DNA of 64,000 nucleotides from Planctomycetaceae bacterium. GTDB taxonomy: Bacteria > Planctomycetota > SZUA-567. The position numbers were made by a program, and so were the translations under genes. Shown one piece after another: positions 19,694 through 30,092 of this stretch (the first letter of the stretch is position 1; each line of letters begins with the position of its first letter). The notes beneath the pieces are model-generated. The model made no database searches and was not told where the DNA came from. It was given only the letters and a program-made list of their open reading frames with translations. The stretch lies in assembly GCA_021203245.1 (NCBI GenBank), contig JAJQBO010000134.1, forward strand, positions 1 to 64,000. The letters are read 5' to 3'.

Positions 19694-19728
19694 GGGCCGT
19701 CCGTGGTGGGCGGCCTTTTCTTTTTTTG
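19694..19728 (+). terminator. Rho-independent terminator
   Basis: GGCCGTCC-GTGGT-GGGCGGCC followed by TTTTCTTTTTTT. Confidence 0.8.
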
Positions 19729-19748
19729 TTTTATTGGAGGAAGTTATA

Positions 19749-19991
19749 GTGTCGCAACGTTTGGAAATCATCGGGAAGGTATTCGGCCGCCTTACGGTCG
19801 AAAAGTATGTGGGCAGCAATAGCCACGGTCAAGCAGTATGGGAATGTTCGTGCGCCTGCGGTGGACGGAAAAACGCTCTTGGCTATCTCTTGAAGCGCGG
19901 TGAGGTGAAGTCGTGTGGTTGTCTGCGAGGTAAACGCAACGGAAACAAAGGATCTGTCGCCGTCATTCCGGAGGCCCCCACTAATGCCTAG
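19749..19991 (+). CDS. Small zinc-binding-like phage protein
   Basis: GTG start: VSQRLEIIGKVFGRLTVEKYVGSNSHGQAVWECSCACGGRKNALGYLLKRGEVKSCGCLRG; CxC..C...CGC cysteines, style common in phage HNH/AP2-associated small proteins. Confidence 0.65.
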   Translation: MSQRLEIIGKVFGRLTVEKYVGSNSHGQAVWECSCACGGRKNALGYLLKRGEVKSCGCLRGKRNGNKGSVAVIPEAPTNA

Positions 19992-20436
19992 TAAAGAGAA
20001 TCAAGAAAAAGTCGACTGGGCCCAATGGTGGTCGGAGAACATATCGGTATTTGTCCTTATTGAGAAGTACCATGTCCACCTGTTGAACGCCATGGTCGCC
20101 GAAGGGGGCAAGGGCATCCTGATCGACGATAGCTTTATACAACGTCACAACATCGACTTCCGTCCCAAAGATCCTCGCGAGTTGATCACGGATATTCAGT
20201 ATTATGGGTTTATTCGGGCCGGTCGAAAAGGCGGCTGGGACATAACCGCAAAGGGCCGTAACTGGCTGGCCGGAAAAATCCGGGTCCGCCAGGGCCTTAT
20301 GCTTCGCCCTGTCGAACACGATTTCAGTGGGTGGTTATATTTCGGAAATCGATCTGTCGATGACGCGTTGAACGACAACGGGAATGAGGTGGCCGGCGTA
20401 AGCACCAAGCCACAGGAGGCACCTGCCATTGCCTAG
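19984..20436 (+). CDS. Hypothetical protein
   Basis: MPSKENQEKVDWAQWWSENISVFVLIEKYHVHLLNAMVAEGG...; overlaps neighbouring ORFs tightly. Confidence 0.6.
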   Translation: MPSKENQEKVDWAQWWSENISVFVLIEKYHVHLLNAMVAEGGKGILIDDSFIQRHNIDFRPKDPRELITDIQYYGFIRAGRKGGWDITAKGRNWLAGKIRVRQGLMLRPVEHDFSGWLYFGNRSVDDALNDNGNEVAGVSTKPQEAPAIA

Positions 20437-21049
20437 AGCGACCAGAAAACAGATCCGCCCCCGCGCACAGGTGAACGTCCCGAAGGGCGCGGGGACCATC
20501 GGCGTCCCGGCGGCAATCCGGGCTTCGGCAAGTGGCGGCAGAGCACCTCAACCGTACATAAGCCGCACACCCGCGTCCGGACTAACCGCCATGTCCTCCG
20601 TGTTATCAGAGTTGGCCGCGCAAGCAAGACAGGCTGAAGCCAAGGCGGAGGCCGAGGCGGAGAGAGCCAGAAACAAGGCAGAGCGGGAGGCGGAGAAGGC
20701 GGCGGCGAGGGCCGAAGCGGAAATTAAGGCGCGTCAAGACAGCGTCGACCGCATTACGGCGACGACGGTCGGCAATAATTTCCTGACACAGATAGCCGAG
20801 AAGAGCGCGACGGGCGAATGGGGGCCGGCAGAGGCAGAGGAAGCGGCCTTGTCTATTCTCCAGGGTGAAGGCTCGACTCCGATGTTTTCGAAGACCTTCG
20901 AGTCCTACGCTGTCAAAGGCTTGGGTCTGGTTGCTGAAAATTTCTCCAAGTTGAAACGCGAAGAGGAGACCGGGGCATGCCTCTCGGTCGCCCGGCAGGC
21001 TCTCCACGACCTTCACGCCAATTACGACCCGGAGAGGTTCGAGGAGTAG
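20429..21049 (+). CDS. Coiled-coil protein, positional analogue of T7 gp14 (206 aa)
   Basis: ARQAEAKAEAEAERARNKAEREAEKAAARAEAEIKARQD coiled coil; size and order match the T7 internal virion protein cassette; homology not established. Confidence 0.5.
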   Translation: MPRATRKQIRPRAQVNVPKGAGTIGVPAAIRASASGGRAPQPYISRTPASGLTAMSSVLSELAAQARQAEAKAEAEAERARNKAEREAEKAAARAEAEIKARQDSVDRITATTVGNNFLTQIAEKSATGEWGPAEAEEAALSILQGEGSTPMFSKTFESYAVKGLGLVAENFSKLKREEETGACLSVARQALHDLHANYDPERFEE

Positions 21050-22533
21050 CCGAAGCCCGGAACGTGCTGTTCCAAGACAGGAAAACCCTCAACATATCCG
21101 GGGATCAGATCAATAACCTGGAACTGGCGTCCATTGTCAATCAGGCGAAGCGATTCGCCAGCACCGACCCGGCCAGAGCGCACATGCTGATGGACCTTGC
21201 CGAACAGATCCGCCCGGATGGATCGCCTAGCCTCGCCGCATCGGCACCGGCCGGTTACTCCACCCTCCAGGCCCTCCGCGAGGAAATCGCCAACACTATC
21301 GTCGCTGATGCGGAGACCCAGCGCAAGGAGGCCGAGCGGACCCTTCAGGAGTCGACCAAGGATAACTACGTCCAGGCGTTGACCGACTTGTCACAGTTGG
21401 AGGGAGCCGACGCCGTGAACGCATGGGCGGCTGATAATGTCGACGGCCTCACGCAGGAACAGTTCAAGGCGCATTATGGCGATTACCGTGGCGAAGTCCT
21501 CAATGCGGTCTCGCGCTTCAGGTCCGGCCAGAAGTCGCAGGGTAACGACACGGCAACGGCCGAGTACATGGAGGCGATCCAGCGCGGGGTGGCAGAGTGG
21601 GAGGACATCCACAGGGACGAACGCCTTAGCGACCTCCAGAGACAGCGGCTCTTCGCGGCGATGAACGAGCAGACACAGAAGGCGCAACTCGGCTACATGC
21701 CGGACGCGACCCTTGCGGGGAAGCTATTAAGCGACCTGGAGGCGTCTTGGTCCGATTCTGTGTACGCAACGCCGTGGATGGCATCACAGCAGATCGAACC
21801 CGGCAAGCCGCCCCTTGTCACGCCGGAGGGCCTGTACTATCAGGGCCAGCTACTCAAGCGTCTCCGGACCCTCGACCCCGACCTCGACGTAACCACCATG
21901 AACCAAAAGAAAATGGAAATGCTCCAGGAGGTGAAGGACGATATCCTCTCGGGAAAAATCCGCTGGCGAGATCAGGCCGTTAGTCTCCAGGAACCATATC
22001 CGGAATTGAAGCTGGATCAGAAGCTGAAAGAAGGCGAACGGCTATCCGACGCCAATGTCGTCAATATCGCCAAGGCGTTCAACGGCGGCGGCGTCCAACA
22101 GGTCCGAGACAGCTTCGGCATCGACTATTTCAACCTGGACGGCGTGGAACAAAAGCGTATAGCCGCCGAGGCACAGCGACAGAAGGCCGAGCTTGACGCC
22201 CTCCACGCGGACACGTTCTTTGGCCGAATCACCAGCGACGAGACAGAGGAAGCCCTTCGGGTCTTCAGCGATCAGATCATGGGCCTTCCCGTCGACATGT
22301 ACGATCCCGATCCGGAGATCAGCGGCCGGGGCCTCGGTGACTCGGTGGAGCGCGAGAGGGCCAAGCTGGAGAATTTGGAGGCCCGTCTGGAAGAGGTTAA
22401 AAGGACCGGTCACGGCCTTGCGAATCTCAATACCATCATCCTCGAACGCGACGTCAAACGCCAACGGGAATACTACGATCTACTGAAGGGCCGACACGAC
22501 GCCCATATGAAAGCAGGAAAGGGAAAACCATAG
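20977..22533 (+). CDS. Coiled-coil/helical protein, positional analogue of T7 gp15
   Basis: Long helical ORF (EYMEAIQRGVAEWEDIHRDERLSDLQRQRLFAAMNEQTQKAQLG...); true start uncertain (long overlap with previous ORF). Confidence 0.5.
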   Translation: MPLGRPAGSPRPSRQLRPGEVRGVAEARNVLFQDRKTLNISGDQINNLELASIVNQAKRFASTDPARAHMLMDLAEQIRPDGSPSLAASAPAGYSTLQALREEIANTIVADAETQRKEAERTLQESTKDNYVQALTDLSQLEGADAVNAWAADNVDGLTQEQFKAHYGDYRGEVLNAVSRFRSGQKSQGNDTATAEYMEAIQRGVAEWEDIHRDERLSDLQRQRLFAAMNEQTQKAQLGYMPDATLAGKLLSDLEASWSDSVYATPWMASQQIEPGKPPLVTPEGLYYQGQLLKRLRTLDPDLDVTTMNQKKMEMLQEVKDDILSGKIRWRDQAVSLQEPYPELKLDQKLKEGERLSDANVVNIAKAFNGGGVQQVRDSFGIDYFNLDGVEQKRIAAEAQRQKAELDALHADTFFGRITSDETEEALRVFSDQIMGLPVDMYDPDPEISGRGLGDSVERERAKLENLEARLEEVKRTGHGLANLNTIILERDVKRQREYYDLLKGRHDAHMKAGKGKP

Positions 22534-22536
22534 AGA

Positions 22537-25500
22537 ATGTCCACATCATTATTATTTGACGATCAATCCTCCGAATACGGAGCGGGCGATCACATGGGGC
22601 TGGAGTCTTCGCTTCAGCGACTTTATGCTGGCCTCACGTCGGCCGACACCATCCGCCAGTATCAGAAGCGGAACAATCAGGAAGAGGTCGCGGAGAGCCT
22701 GTCGTGGGGCGAACGTCTCCGGGCTGGGTATACCGGGCTTGCTCATGGTCTATCGTCCTATGGCCCCGAGCAACTATATCGGGCCATGAAGACGACAGGG
22801 AAAATATTCGGCAGCCAGGATCTCCAGGACTTCGCCAGCGAGGGCATCGCCAGGGAGTTACGGATACGCGAGCTTGACCCGTTTTACAAAGTTCCCGAGG
22901 GCTGGCACCAGGACGGCTGGGGCCGGTCGCTCTATGAAGGAATGCGCGGCATATCATCGTCGGCCTACGCCATGCTCCCCGGTGCGGCCATATCGTTGAT
23001 CCCCGGGGCCAAGTGGTCGGCCTCGCCTCTCTCGGGGTGGGGCCGGTAGTGTCGCGGGGCTGGCCGAGTACGACAGCTTTATGGACGAAGCCGTAGAGAA
23101 GTTCCAAAGCATTAACCCCGAGTTGACCAGGAAAGAGATCGAGGACGATCAATTCTGGAATGCGTTCTGGTCGGGATTTGCCGAGGGCGGCATAGAGGCG
23201 GCCACAGATATCGTCGGCGGGAAGCTGATTGGCCTTGTGGGGAAAACCGGACTCCAGCCGGCCAGACGCGTCCTCGACCAGCTTGTCCGTAACGTCACCA
23301 AGACTGTCACGCTCGAAGCCGGCAGCGAGGTCGCTACAGCCGTCATCCAGGATTATATCCGCGGAGAGGCCGGCCTTGACTACCAGGGAAGGGTAAATGC
23401 CTTCAAGAATGCGCTTGGACCAGCCCTGGTCGGCGGTGCGGCCTTCGGCGTCGGCGGGACGGCGTTGAAGCTGGCACAGGGGAAAATCCAGGCTGAAGTG
23501 AATGGCAACATAAAGGCCGACCTGGACGCCAAGGCGGCAGAGCTTCGGCGACAATATCGGGAAGCACACTATACGCCCCAGGCGGTCGGTGTCTTCGACA
23601 CTCTCACCGAGGGCGGCTCCGATTATGTCCAGGCATCCACATTAATGGAAGCCGTCGAATCCACCGCCCAGGCGTGGGCCGATAGGACGGGCAATAAGGT
23701 CGCTGACTGGCAGGGTGACGGCAATAAGGTCGTGGACGTGCCGAAGCGTCTGGACGACCACCGAGTGAACCCCAAAGCCGGTCCCGCCGAGGCCCTGTCC
23801 TCTCTCCGTGATATCGCCATGTCCGAATTGTCCGTCGACCAGCAGCAAACCCTGGCCGATACCTACGGCATGGAGACCACGACGGACGGCCAAGCCGACA
23901 CGGTGACGCTCAACTCTGATAGACTGGACGCCGACCTCCGGCGAATCCTGGCCGACCCCAAGGACACGGCGGATATCCCCGACGTTGTACGCCCGGCCCT
24001 GGAGTCGATGCGGGATAGTGTCATGGATATGTACGGCCTCGCCAATCGTCACGGGCTGGCCGCTGGTATCGATATGGAGTTGTCGTCGACCATCGGGAAG
24101 GCCATCGAATACCGCAACGCGAACCGGCCCAAGGCTCCGGCCTTCATCGTCCAGGACATCGACCTCGATACTGTCGTCCGCAAGTATGGCGACTTCAGTA
24201 AACTTTCCCACGATCAGCAGACGGCCATGATCAAGGACATGGCGAAAACTACCCAGATCAATTTCGACAAGTGGGACATGCCGACCGATCAAAAGGCTAT
24301 GTTGGGCTTTATCGATACCGAGATGAAGCCGATCCTCGACAAGGTTATGCATCGGGGTAAACGCTCTGACGCCAAGCAGGAGGCGATGGCAAAGGCGGCC
24401 CTGGAGGCCGATGGCATCAACCTGGAACGCTTTGCCGAGTTTACCGCCCAGCTTACCGGCAGCGGTGATCTGAAAGAGTCGGCAGCGGTGAAGGCCAGGG
24501 AACTCCAGATCGTCGACCGCCTGTTCCTCGCGAAGGTGACGGAGTTGGCGGCCGTAGCGAAAGAGACCATGGCTCCGGCTGATATCGTGAAATGGCACAT
24601 GGCGGGAGCGTTGCAGCAACAGGTCCACACCATGCTTCGAGCGGTGCGGTCGGAGAGTAGTCACCTACTCCGGGCCTTTAACTTCATTAAAAAAGACCCC
24701 GACCTCACCCGGCCGCGTATGGAACAGATGATGGAAGCTATGGGCGGACTCGAAGGAGCACAGCACCGGCTCCAGGCGTTCACCAATGCCAAGACCGACG
24801 CCGACCGCGCGCGCGTCCTAAGCGATTCGCTTCGAGCAAAGACCACCAACATGTTTATTGAGTATCGAACCCTGAATATGTTGTCGTCGTTGAAAACCCA
24901 TGCGGTCAACATCGGCGGCAACGGCGGTACTCTCGGGGCGGAGATAATCAACCGATTCGTCGCCGAATACATGGGCCAGGGGCAGAGCATCGCTAAGGGC
25001 GAGACCTTCGCATTCATCAATAGCATGTGGGAAGGCTTTCGCAAGGTCCGGGCGCAGTGGTCGGCCCACCGGGAGAAGCAGGGCGGCACGCTGTCGGCCC
25101 TCCAATCCATCAACGAAATGTGGGGAATCGATCCGTCGTCGTCCATCATCGGTGACGCTGGCATTACCGAACGGAGTTTGACCAGGGAGAACGTGCTGGA
25201 GGTGATCGGCGGCCTGAAGGAAAAGGCCGGACTCTCCCGCGAACACGGCATGATCAGTAATGGCTTGTCGACGATGGTCGACTACATGGGCCGGATGTTG
25301 AGTATCAGCAGCGAAATATTGCTGGCCCAGGATCAATTCTTTAAGACCATCGCGGCCTATGGACAGGTCGGGGCATTGAACTATCGACAGGCCATGCTCC
25401 AATCAGGCGGCGACCGCGCCAAATTCAAGACACTAATGGAACAATTCAAGGCCAAGACCCCGGCTGAACACAAGGTGGCCGGCATGGAGTTTGCCAAGCT

Positions 25501-26662
25501 GGTTACCTTCCAGACGGATCTCCAAGGCTTCGCCAAGACACTGAATCAGATGCGGATGAAACACCCGCTGACCAAGACCCTGATCCCGTTCTTCAAAACC
25601 CCGGTGAACATCATGAAGTATGCGGCAGCCCACACTCCCGGCCTTGGCAACCTGTTCAAGGATATCAACGCCCAGTTACACAGTCCGGACCTCGCAGTGC
25701 GGCAGTTGGCCGAAGCGCGGGTGATGACCGGGACATTCATATGGGCGACAGCCATCGGCATGGCGGCCAGCGGCTACCTCACCGGCAGCGGCCCAACCGA
25801 CGGCAGCGAACGGGAGAAGGCCAGGGCGGCCGGTTGGCAACCGAATAGTCTCAAGGTCGGAGACACGTACATAGCCCTAGACCGTCTGGACCCTGCGGCC
25901 ATGCTCTTGAATACTGCCGCCTCCCTGGTGGAAATCTACGACAGCATGGACGGCGACGACCTCAATAAGGCTATGTGGGCTGGCTTCGGGGCCGCCTTCC
26001 GTGTCACCTCCGACCGTACCTACCTGAAGCCCATCGCCGATGCTGTCGACGCCGTGAGTGACTGGGAGGGCTATAAGGGCGACCGGGCAAGGCAGGGGTT
26101 GTTTACCTCCCTTGTCCCTGCGTCGTCGATGCTCCGGGCGGTGAATCAGCAGATCGATCCGATAGTCCGCGAGGTCGACGGCATCATGGACGCAATCAAG
26201 GCTGGCATCCCTGGCATGAGTGGCGATCTCCCAATACGTCGGAACTTCCTCGGCGAGGAGGTGAAATCGGATGGCTTTTATGGGCCAAATTGGCTATCGC
26301 CTCTCCGTCAGTCTCACGACAAGGGCGACCCGGTTTACGACGAGATATACCGTCTTGTTCGCGAGGGCCACAAAATCCCCTCCATGCCTGACAAGGTGAT
26401 CCATCACCAGGGCAGGGCCGTCAAGCTGGACGGGAAGCAGTACAGCCGGTTGCTGGAGTTGGCCGGGGTGGAATTGCGGTATGGCGGAAAGAACGCCAAG
26501 GAACGGATCGCCGACGTTATTCAGTCACCGGCCTATCGTGGCTGGGACGACGAGAAGCGGACCAAGCAGATCAGGGCGATCATCGAAAGCTACCGGGGTG
26601 AAGCCAGGAAGCAGATGAAGAAGGAAGACCCTGGTGTTCGTCTCTTGCTTGGCGTCGAATGA
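22537..26662 (+). CDS. Giant phage internal-virion/polyvalent-type protein (positional analogue of T7 gp16), split into ORFs 22537-23049 and 23081-26662 by apparent indels
   Basis: Adding one G at 23005-23008 and one at 23039-23042 joins the ORFs as IPGGQVVGLASLGVGAGSVAGLAEYDSFMDEAVEKF; C-terminal HPLTKTLIPFFKTPVNIMKYAAAHTPG...GSGPTDGSEREKARAAGWQPNSLKVGDTYIALDRLDPAAMLL resembles C-terminal regions of large phage polyvalent proteins. Confidence 0.65.
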
Positions 26663-26691
26663 CTACCACGAACGCACATTGTTTTATCGAA

Positions 26692-26722
26692 GGGGCTGGC
26701 CGTTGTGGCTGGCCCCATTTTC
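26692..26722 (+). terminator. Terminator after the giant virion-type gene
   Basis: GGGGCTGGCC-GTTGT-GGCTGGCCCC-ATTTTCAT (10-bp stem with two G-U pairs). Confidence 0.65.
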
Positions 26723-26745
26723 ATATTCATTAAAAAAGGAAAACC

Positions 26746-27057
26746 ATGAACACCGAACTTATCGAATACCTGAAAAAGTTTTATCGGGAAATGCCTTTCG
26801 GCGTCTGCCGCGAACTCTTCGCCGTCCATGAGCGGAATTTGAGTAACAAGCTGGACGCCCTGGAAGCAAATGGGCTGGTGGCTGATGTCATGATTGACGA
26901 CTACAGGGCCGTGGCACAGTGTTTCCGAAATGCGATTGACGCCTTGGATGTAGTGATCGAGGAGAACGGCCCCGAAATGCTCTTGGGCGACAATCCGCAT
27001 TTCACCGAGGATCAGGCCGTGGATTTGTTCCAGAAGCTTTTGGGGTGGCGGGGCTAG
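26746..27057 (+). CDS. Hypothetical protein
   Basis: MNTELIEYLKKFYREMPFGVCRELFAVHERNLSNKLDALEANGLVADVM; AAAAAAGG-type leader upstream. Confidence 0.6.
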   Translation: MNTELIEYLKKFYREMPFGVCRELFAVHERNLSNKLDALEANGLVADVMIDDYRAVAQCFRNAIDALDVVIEENGPEMLLGDNPHFTEDQAVDLFQKLLGWRG

Positions 27058-27060
27058 TAA

Positions 27061-27297
27061 GTGACCACGGCTACAGACCCCAACCTTCCCGAACCTTTCC
27101 TGGTCGACATCCCCGAAACCCTCCGCCTTCTCGGCAACATGGCCCGGCGTTCCTATCAGCGTATGATCAGCAGCGGCAAATTTGGCCCGAAGCCGATCAA
27201 GGTAGGCGGCAGGGTTTATCACCGTCCCGACGAGTTGAAAGCGTGGTGCATCGCGGGCCGTCCCCCGGCCGCCAGATGGAAATGGACGGCTTCTTGA
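27061..27297 (+). CDS. AlpA-like small HTH protein
   Basis: GTG start; LLGNMARRSYQRMISSGKFGPKPIKVGGRVYHRPDELKAWCIAG. Confidence 0.6.
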   Translation: MTTATDPNLPEPFLVDIPETLRLLGNMARRSYQRMISSGKFGPKPIKVGGRVYHRPDELKAWCIAGRPPAARWKWTAS

Positions 27298-27333
27298 TAT
27301 CGAACCATCGGCGTAGCGTAACCAGACAATTTT

Positions 27334-27431
27334 TCACTGCGTTTTATACGCAGTGAGAATCTACCGATGTTATCGCCAAGTCCTCACCTCGGAATTTCCG
27401 AAGTGAAGTTCTAACTTCGCAAAATGCGAAG
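27334..27431. promoter_or_regulatory. Cluster of three inverted repeats (candidate operators)
   Basis: TCACTGCG-TTTTATA-CGCAGTGA (27334-27356); CACCTCGGAATTTCCGAAGTG (27385-27405); CTTCGC-AAAAT-GCGAAG (27415-27431). Confidence 0.5.
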
Positions 27432-27495
27432 ATAGAGTCCACCACCTATGCCAACTAACACGGCATAGTTGCCAATCAGTAAACATATTTTCGAG

Positions 27496-27525
27496 ACCCC
27501 GCTGGCGTGTGCTGGCGGGGCCTTT
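27496..27525 (+). terminator. Rho-independent terminator
   Basis: CCCCGC-TGGCGTGTGCTG-GCGGGG-CCTTTTC. Confidence 0.7.
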
Positions 27526-27548
27526 TCGTATTCCCCTAGGAGGATAGA

Positions 27549-28262
27549 GTGTTGAAAAGCAAAGTGGCATTGTTTCAAGAGGCCATAGATGGCGGCCAGA
27601 TTCGTAAGACCGAGGATAACCGCGTGTCGGTGATCGATGTGATCGAGGCAATGACGCCACACGACAAAAGGAATGCGGCGAATACTTTCGCCAATATCCT
27701 GAATCGCTTCCCTGAAGTGTGTACAAAAATTACACACTTCCAATTTCCCGGCCGGGGCCAACGCTCCACCCCCATTACGGACGCCGAGGGCATGATCTAT
27801 ATTATGATGTTGTTGCCCGGCCAGCGGGCGGCCCAATTTCGCACAGAGGCGGCCAAGCTGATTGTCGGTTATCTCAATGCCGACATAGCTATCGCCGACA
27901 ACATCCTCCAGCGTTCCACAAAAGAATCGGCCGAGTGGCTGGAGAGCCGCGCCAGGGTGAAGGCATCCCGACACACCCTCACCGACGCCATGAAGGCCCT
28001 CGGCGTCACCGCGCCGTACATGTTCAGCAACGCCGCCAACATGAACAACAAAGCCTTATTCGGGAAGTCGACAAAGGAACTCAAGTCGGAACGCGGTGTG
28101 TTGGATCTGCGGGCGTCGCTGTCTGGCGAGGAACTGGCGGCCTTGGAATTTACCGAGCGCGTCCAGGCCCGGAAGCTCGCCGAGCGGCAACCGAGTGGGA
28201 ACAAGGAGATATTGGCAGTGTGCCGTGAAGTTGTGGAGAACGTGGCGGCACTGCGGAATTAA
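27549..28262 (+). CDS. BRO/KilA-like phage regulatory protein (tentative)
   Basis: GTG start; VIDVIEAMTPHDKRNAANTFANILNRFPEV...GRGQRSTPITDAEGMIYIMMLLPGQRAAQFRTEAAKLIVGYLNAD. Confidence 0.5.
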   Translation: MLKSKVALFQEAIDGGQIRKTEDNRVSVIDVIEAMTPHDKRNAANTFANILNRFPEVCTKITHFQFPGRGQRSTPITDAEGMIYIMMLLPGQRAAQFRTEAAKLIVGYLNADIAIADNILQRSTKESAEWLESRARVKASRHTLTDAMKALGVTAPYMFSNAANMNNKALFGKSTKELKSERGVLDLRASLSGEELAALEFTERVQARKLAERQPSGNKEILAVCREVVENVAALRN

Positions 28263-28372
28263 GGTCATTTTGCGGACTGATGACGACATCATCTGTCCGT
28301 CTATACAACGTTTGGTTATATTTGCATTGGGAGAGAATTAACTTGCAAAATGTAGCACACGAGGTAAACCCG

Positions 28373-28597
28373 ATGGGTGTCGACACTATAGGCAAAGTGC
28401 TTATCGGCGCAAAGGAAGCGGCGGCCATGTGCAGTATCGGAAGGTCGACATGGTTGCGAAATGTCTCGGCGGGGAAGACTCCTCGCCCCGTTACTCTTGG
28501 CGGCAGGACATTGTGGCGTGTTCAGGAATTACTTGAATGGATTTCCGCCGGTTGTCCCGGCCAAGCGCTGTGGGAAGCCATGAAGGGGAACGCGTGA
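28373..28597 (+). CDS. AlpA/excisionase-like HTH protein
   Basis: LIGAKEAAAMCSIGRSTWLRNVSAGKTPRPVTLGGRTLWRVQELLEWISAG. Confidence 0.7.
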   Translation: MGVDTIGKVLIGAKEAAAMCSIGRSTWLRNVSAGKTPRPVTLGGRTLWRVQELLEWISAGCPGQALWEAMKGNA

Positions 28598-30007
28598 GGA
28601 TTTACAAGCGCACAGCACAGAGCCGGAAATGGGAAATCCAATTTCGCGATCACCTCTATATTATTCGACGGCTCACCTTATTCACTGACAAGGCAGCGTC
28701 CGAAGAGGCCGGCCGGAAGATCGAGAAGCTGGTCGCCTTTAAGATGGCCGGCGAGCCCTGCGATACCACTCTGGCGAAATGGTTGGGAACATGCTCCGCC
28801 GCCATTCTTACACGACTGGCGGAATGGGACATTGTTGATGGCCGGCGCGCGGCATCGGCGAAGGGCATCAGCGCGCACGTGGAGGACTGGCGCGCTACCC
28901 TTATGAGTGCAGGGAGAGTCCGTCGCCACATTGCAGACACTGTTAGCAACGTCAATAAGTGTATCGAGTATTGCAAATGGCGGACGCTGGGCGACATCAC
29001 CGGCGACAGCGTCATGCAGTACATGGCCCATCTACGGACCAAGGGTAAATCACTGTCGACCATCAATCATCATCTTCGATCAGTTAAAACCTTCTGTAAT
29101 TGGTTGCTGTCTGAATGCCGTATCGTAGAAAACTCTGTCGCGCGCATTCCCTTGCACAATGTTGCGACTGATCGGCGGAAAGAACGCCGCGCGCTGACTC
29201 ACGCCGAACTGACAAAGCTAATCCAGGCGGCCGAGAGTGGCGGCATAGTGAACGGCATGGCCGGACATGAGCGGGCATTGCTCTACCGGCTGGCCGCTGA
29301 GACGGGCCTTCGCTGGAGCGAACTGTACAGCCTGAAAAAGACGTCGTTCCATTTCGACGGTAGTTCCTCGCACGTCACCATCCAAGCCGCCAACGCGAAG
29401 AACAGGAAGCGTGATCAGCAGCCCATTCAGGAAAGGCTGGCGCGTGACCTTCAATCCTACTTTGATGAGCACCCGAACAAGGAGAAAGCTTTCCGTCAAT
29501 GTGGCGGCAAAAGGGGGCTGTCATGTTGAGGGCGGATCTCGAGGCCGCCGGCATCGCACAAGCTGACGACGCGGGGAGGGTGATCGATTTCCATGCCCTT
29601 CGTCACACCTTCGGCACCATGCTTTGCCAATCGGGCGTACCCTTGGCAATGGCGCAAAACTAATGCGGCATTCTGATCCGAAGTTGACCGCCAATGTCTA
29701 CACACATGCGACAATCGCCGACAAGGCGGAAGCATTGGCGAAACTTCCAGACTTTTTGGGTGAAAAACCGACGGAAGCCCAGAAGCCGGAAGCCGGGGCG
29801 GCCATTCACATTAACGAGATCAGGGAAGACGGTGACGGGCAGGGCGGTTTCGTGTGGTTCAGAAAACGATTGACAGCCGAAAAACATGTGCGTAAATCTG
29901 TATGTCGCAAGCGGGATTTGATGGGATTATTTGGGACTTACAGAAACACAACTTTACGCACAAGCGGCGTCGAAAGTGGAAATATGACTTCGTTGCAAGT
30001 CCAAGAA

Positions 30008-30036
30008 AAATCCCCTATTCCATTGAAGGAACAGGG
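30008..30036 (-). terminator. Element-supplied replacement terminator for tRNA-Asp
   Basis: Minus strand CCCCTGTTCCTTCAATGGAATAGGGGATTTTT downstream of the tRNA 3' end. Confidence 0.65.
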
Positions 30037-30045
30037 GTTTAAAAG

Positions 30046-30092
30046 TGGCGATCACGACGGGACTCGAACCCGCAACCTCCAGATCGACAGTC
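30046..30092. repeat. attR core (47 bp)
   Basis: Identical to 11853-11899. Confidence 0.95.

Larger units (their letters stand above)
11853..30092 (+). mobile_element. Integrated element (T7-type RNAP-encoding prophage remnant or satellite-like island) in tRNA-Asp
   Basis: Perfect 47-bp direct repeats TGGCGATCACGACGGGACTCGAACCCGCAACCTCCAGATCGACAGTC at both ends; integrase near attL; phage-type RNAP and phage-like genes inside. Confidence 0.93.
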
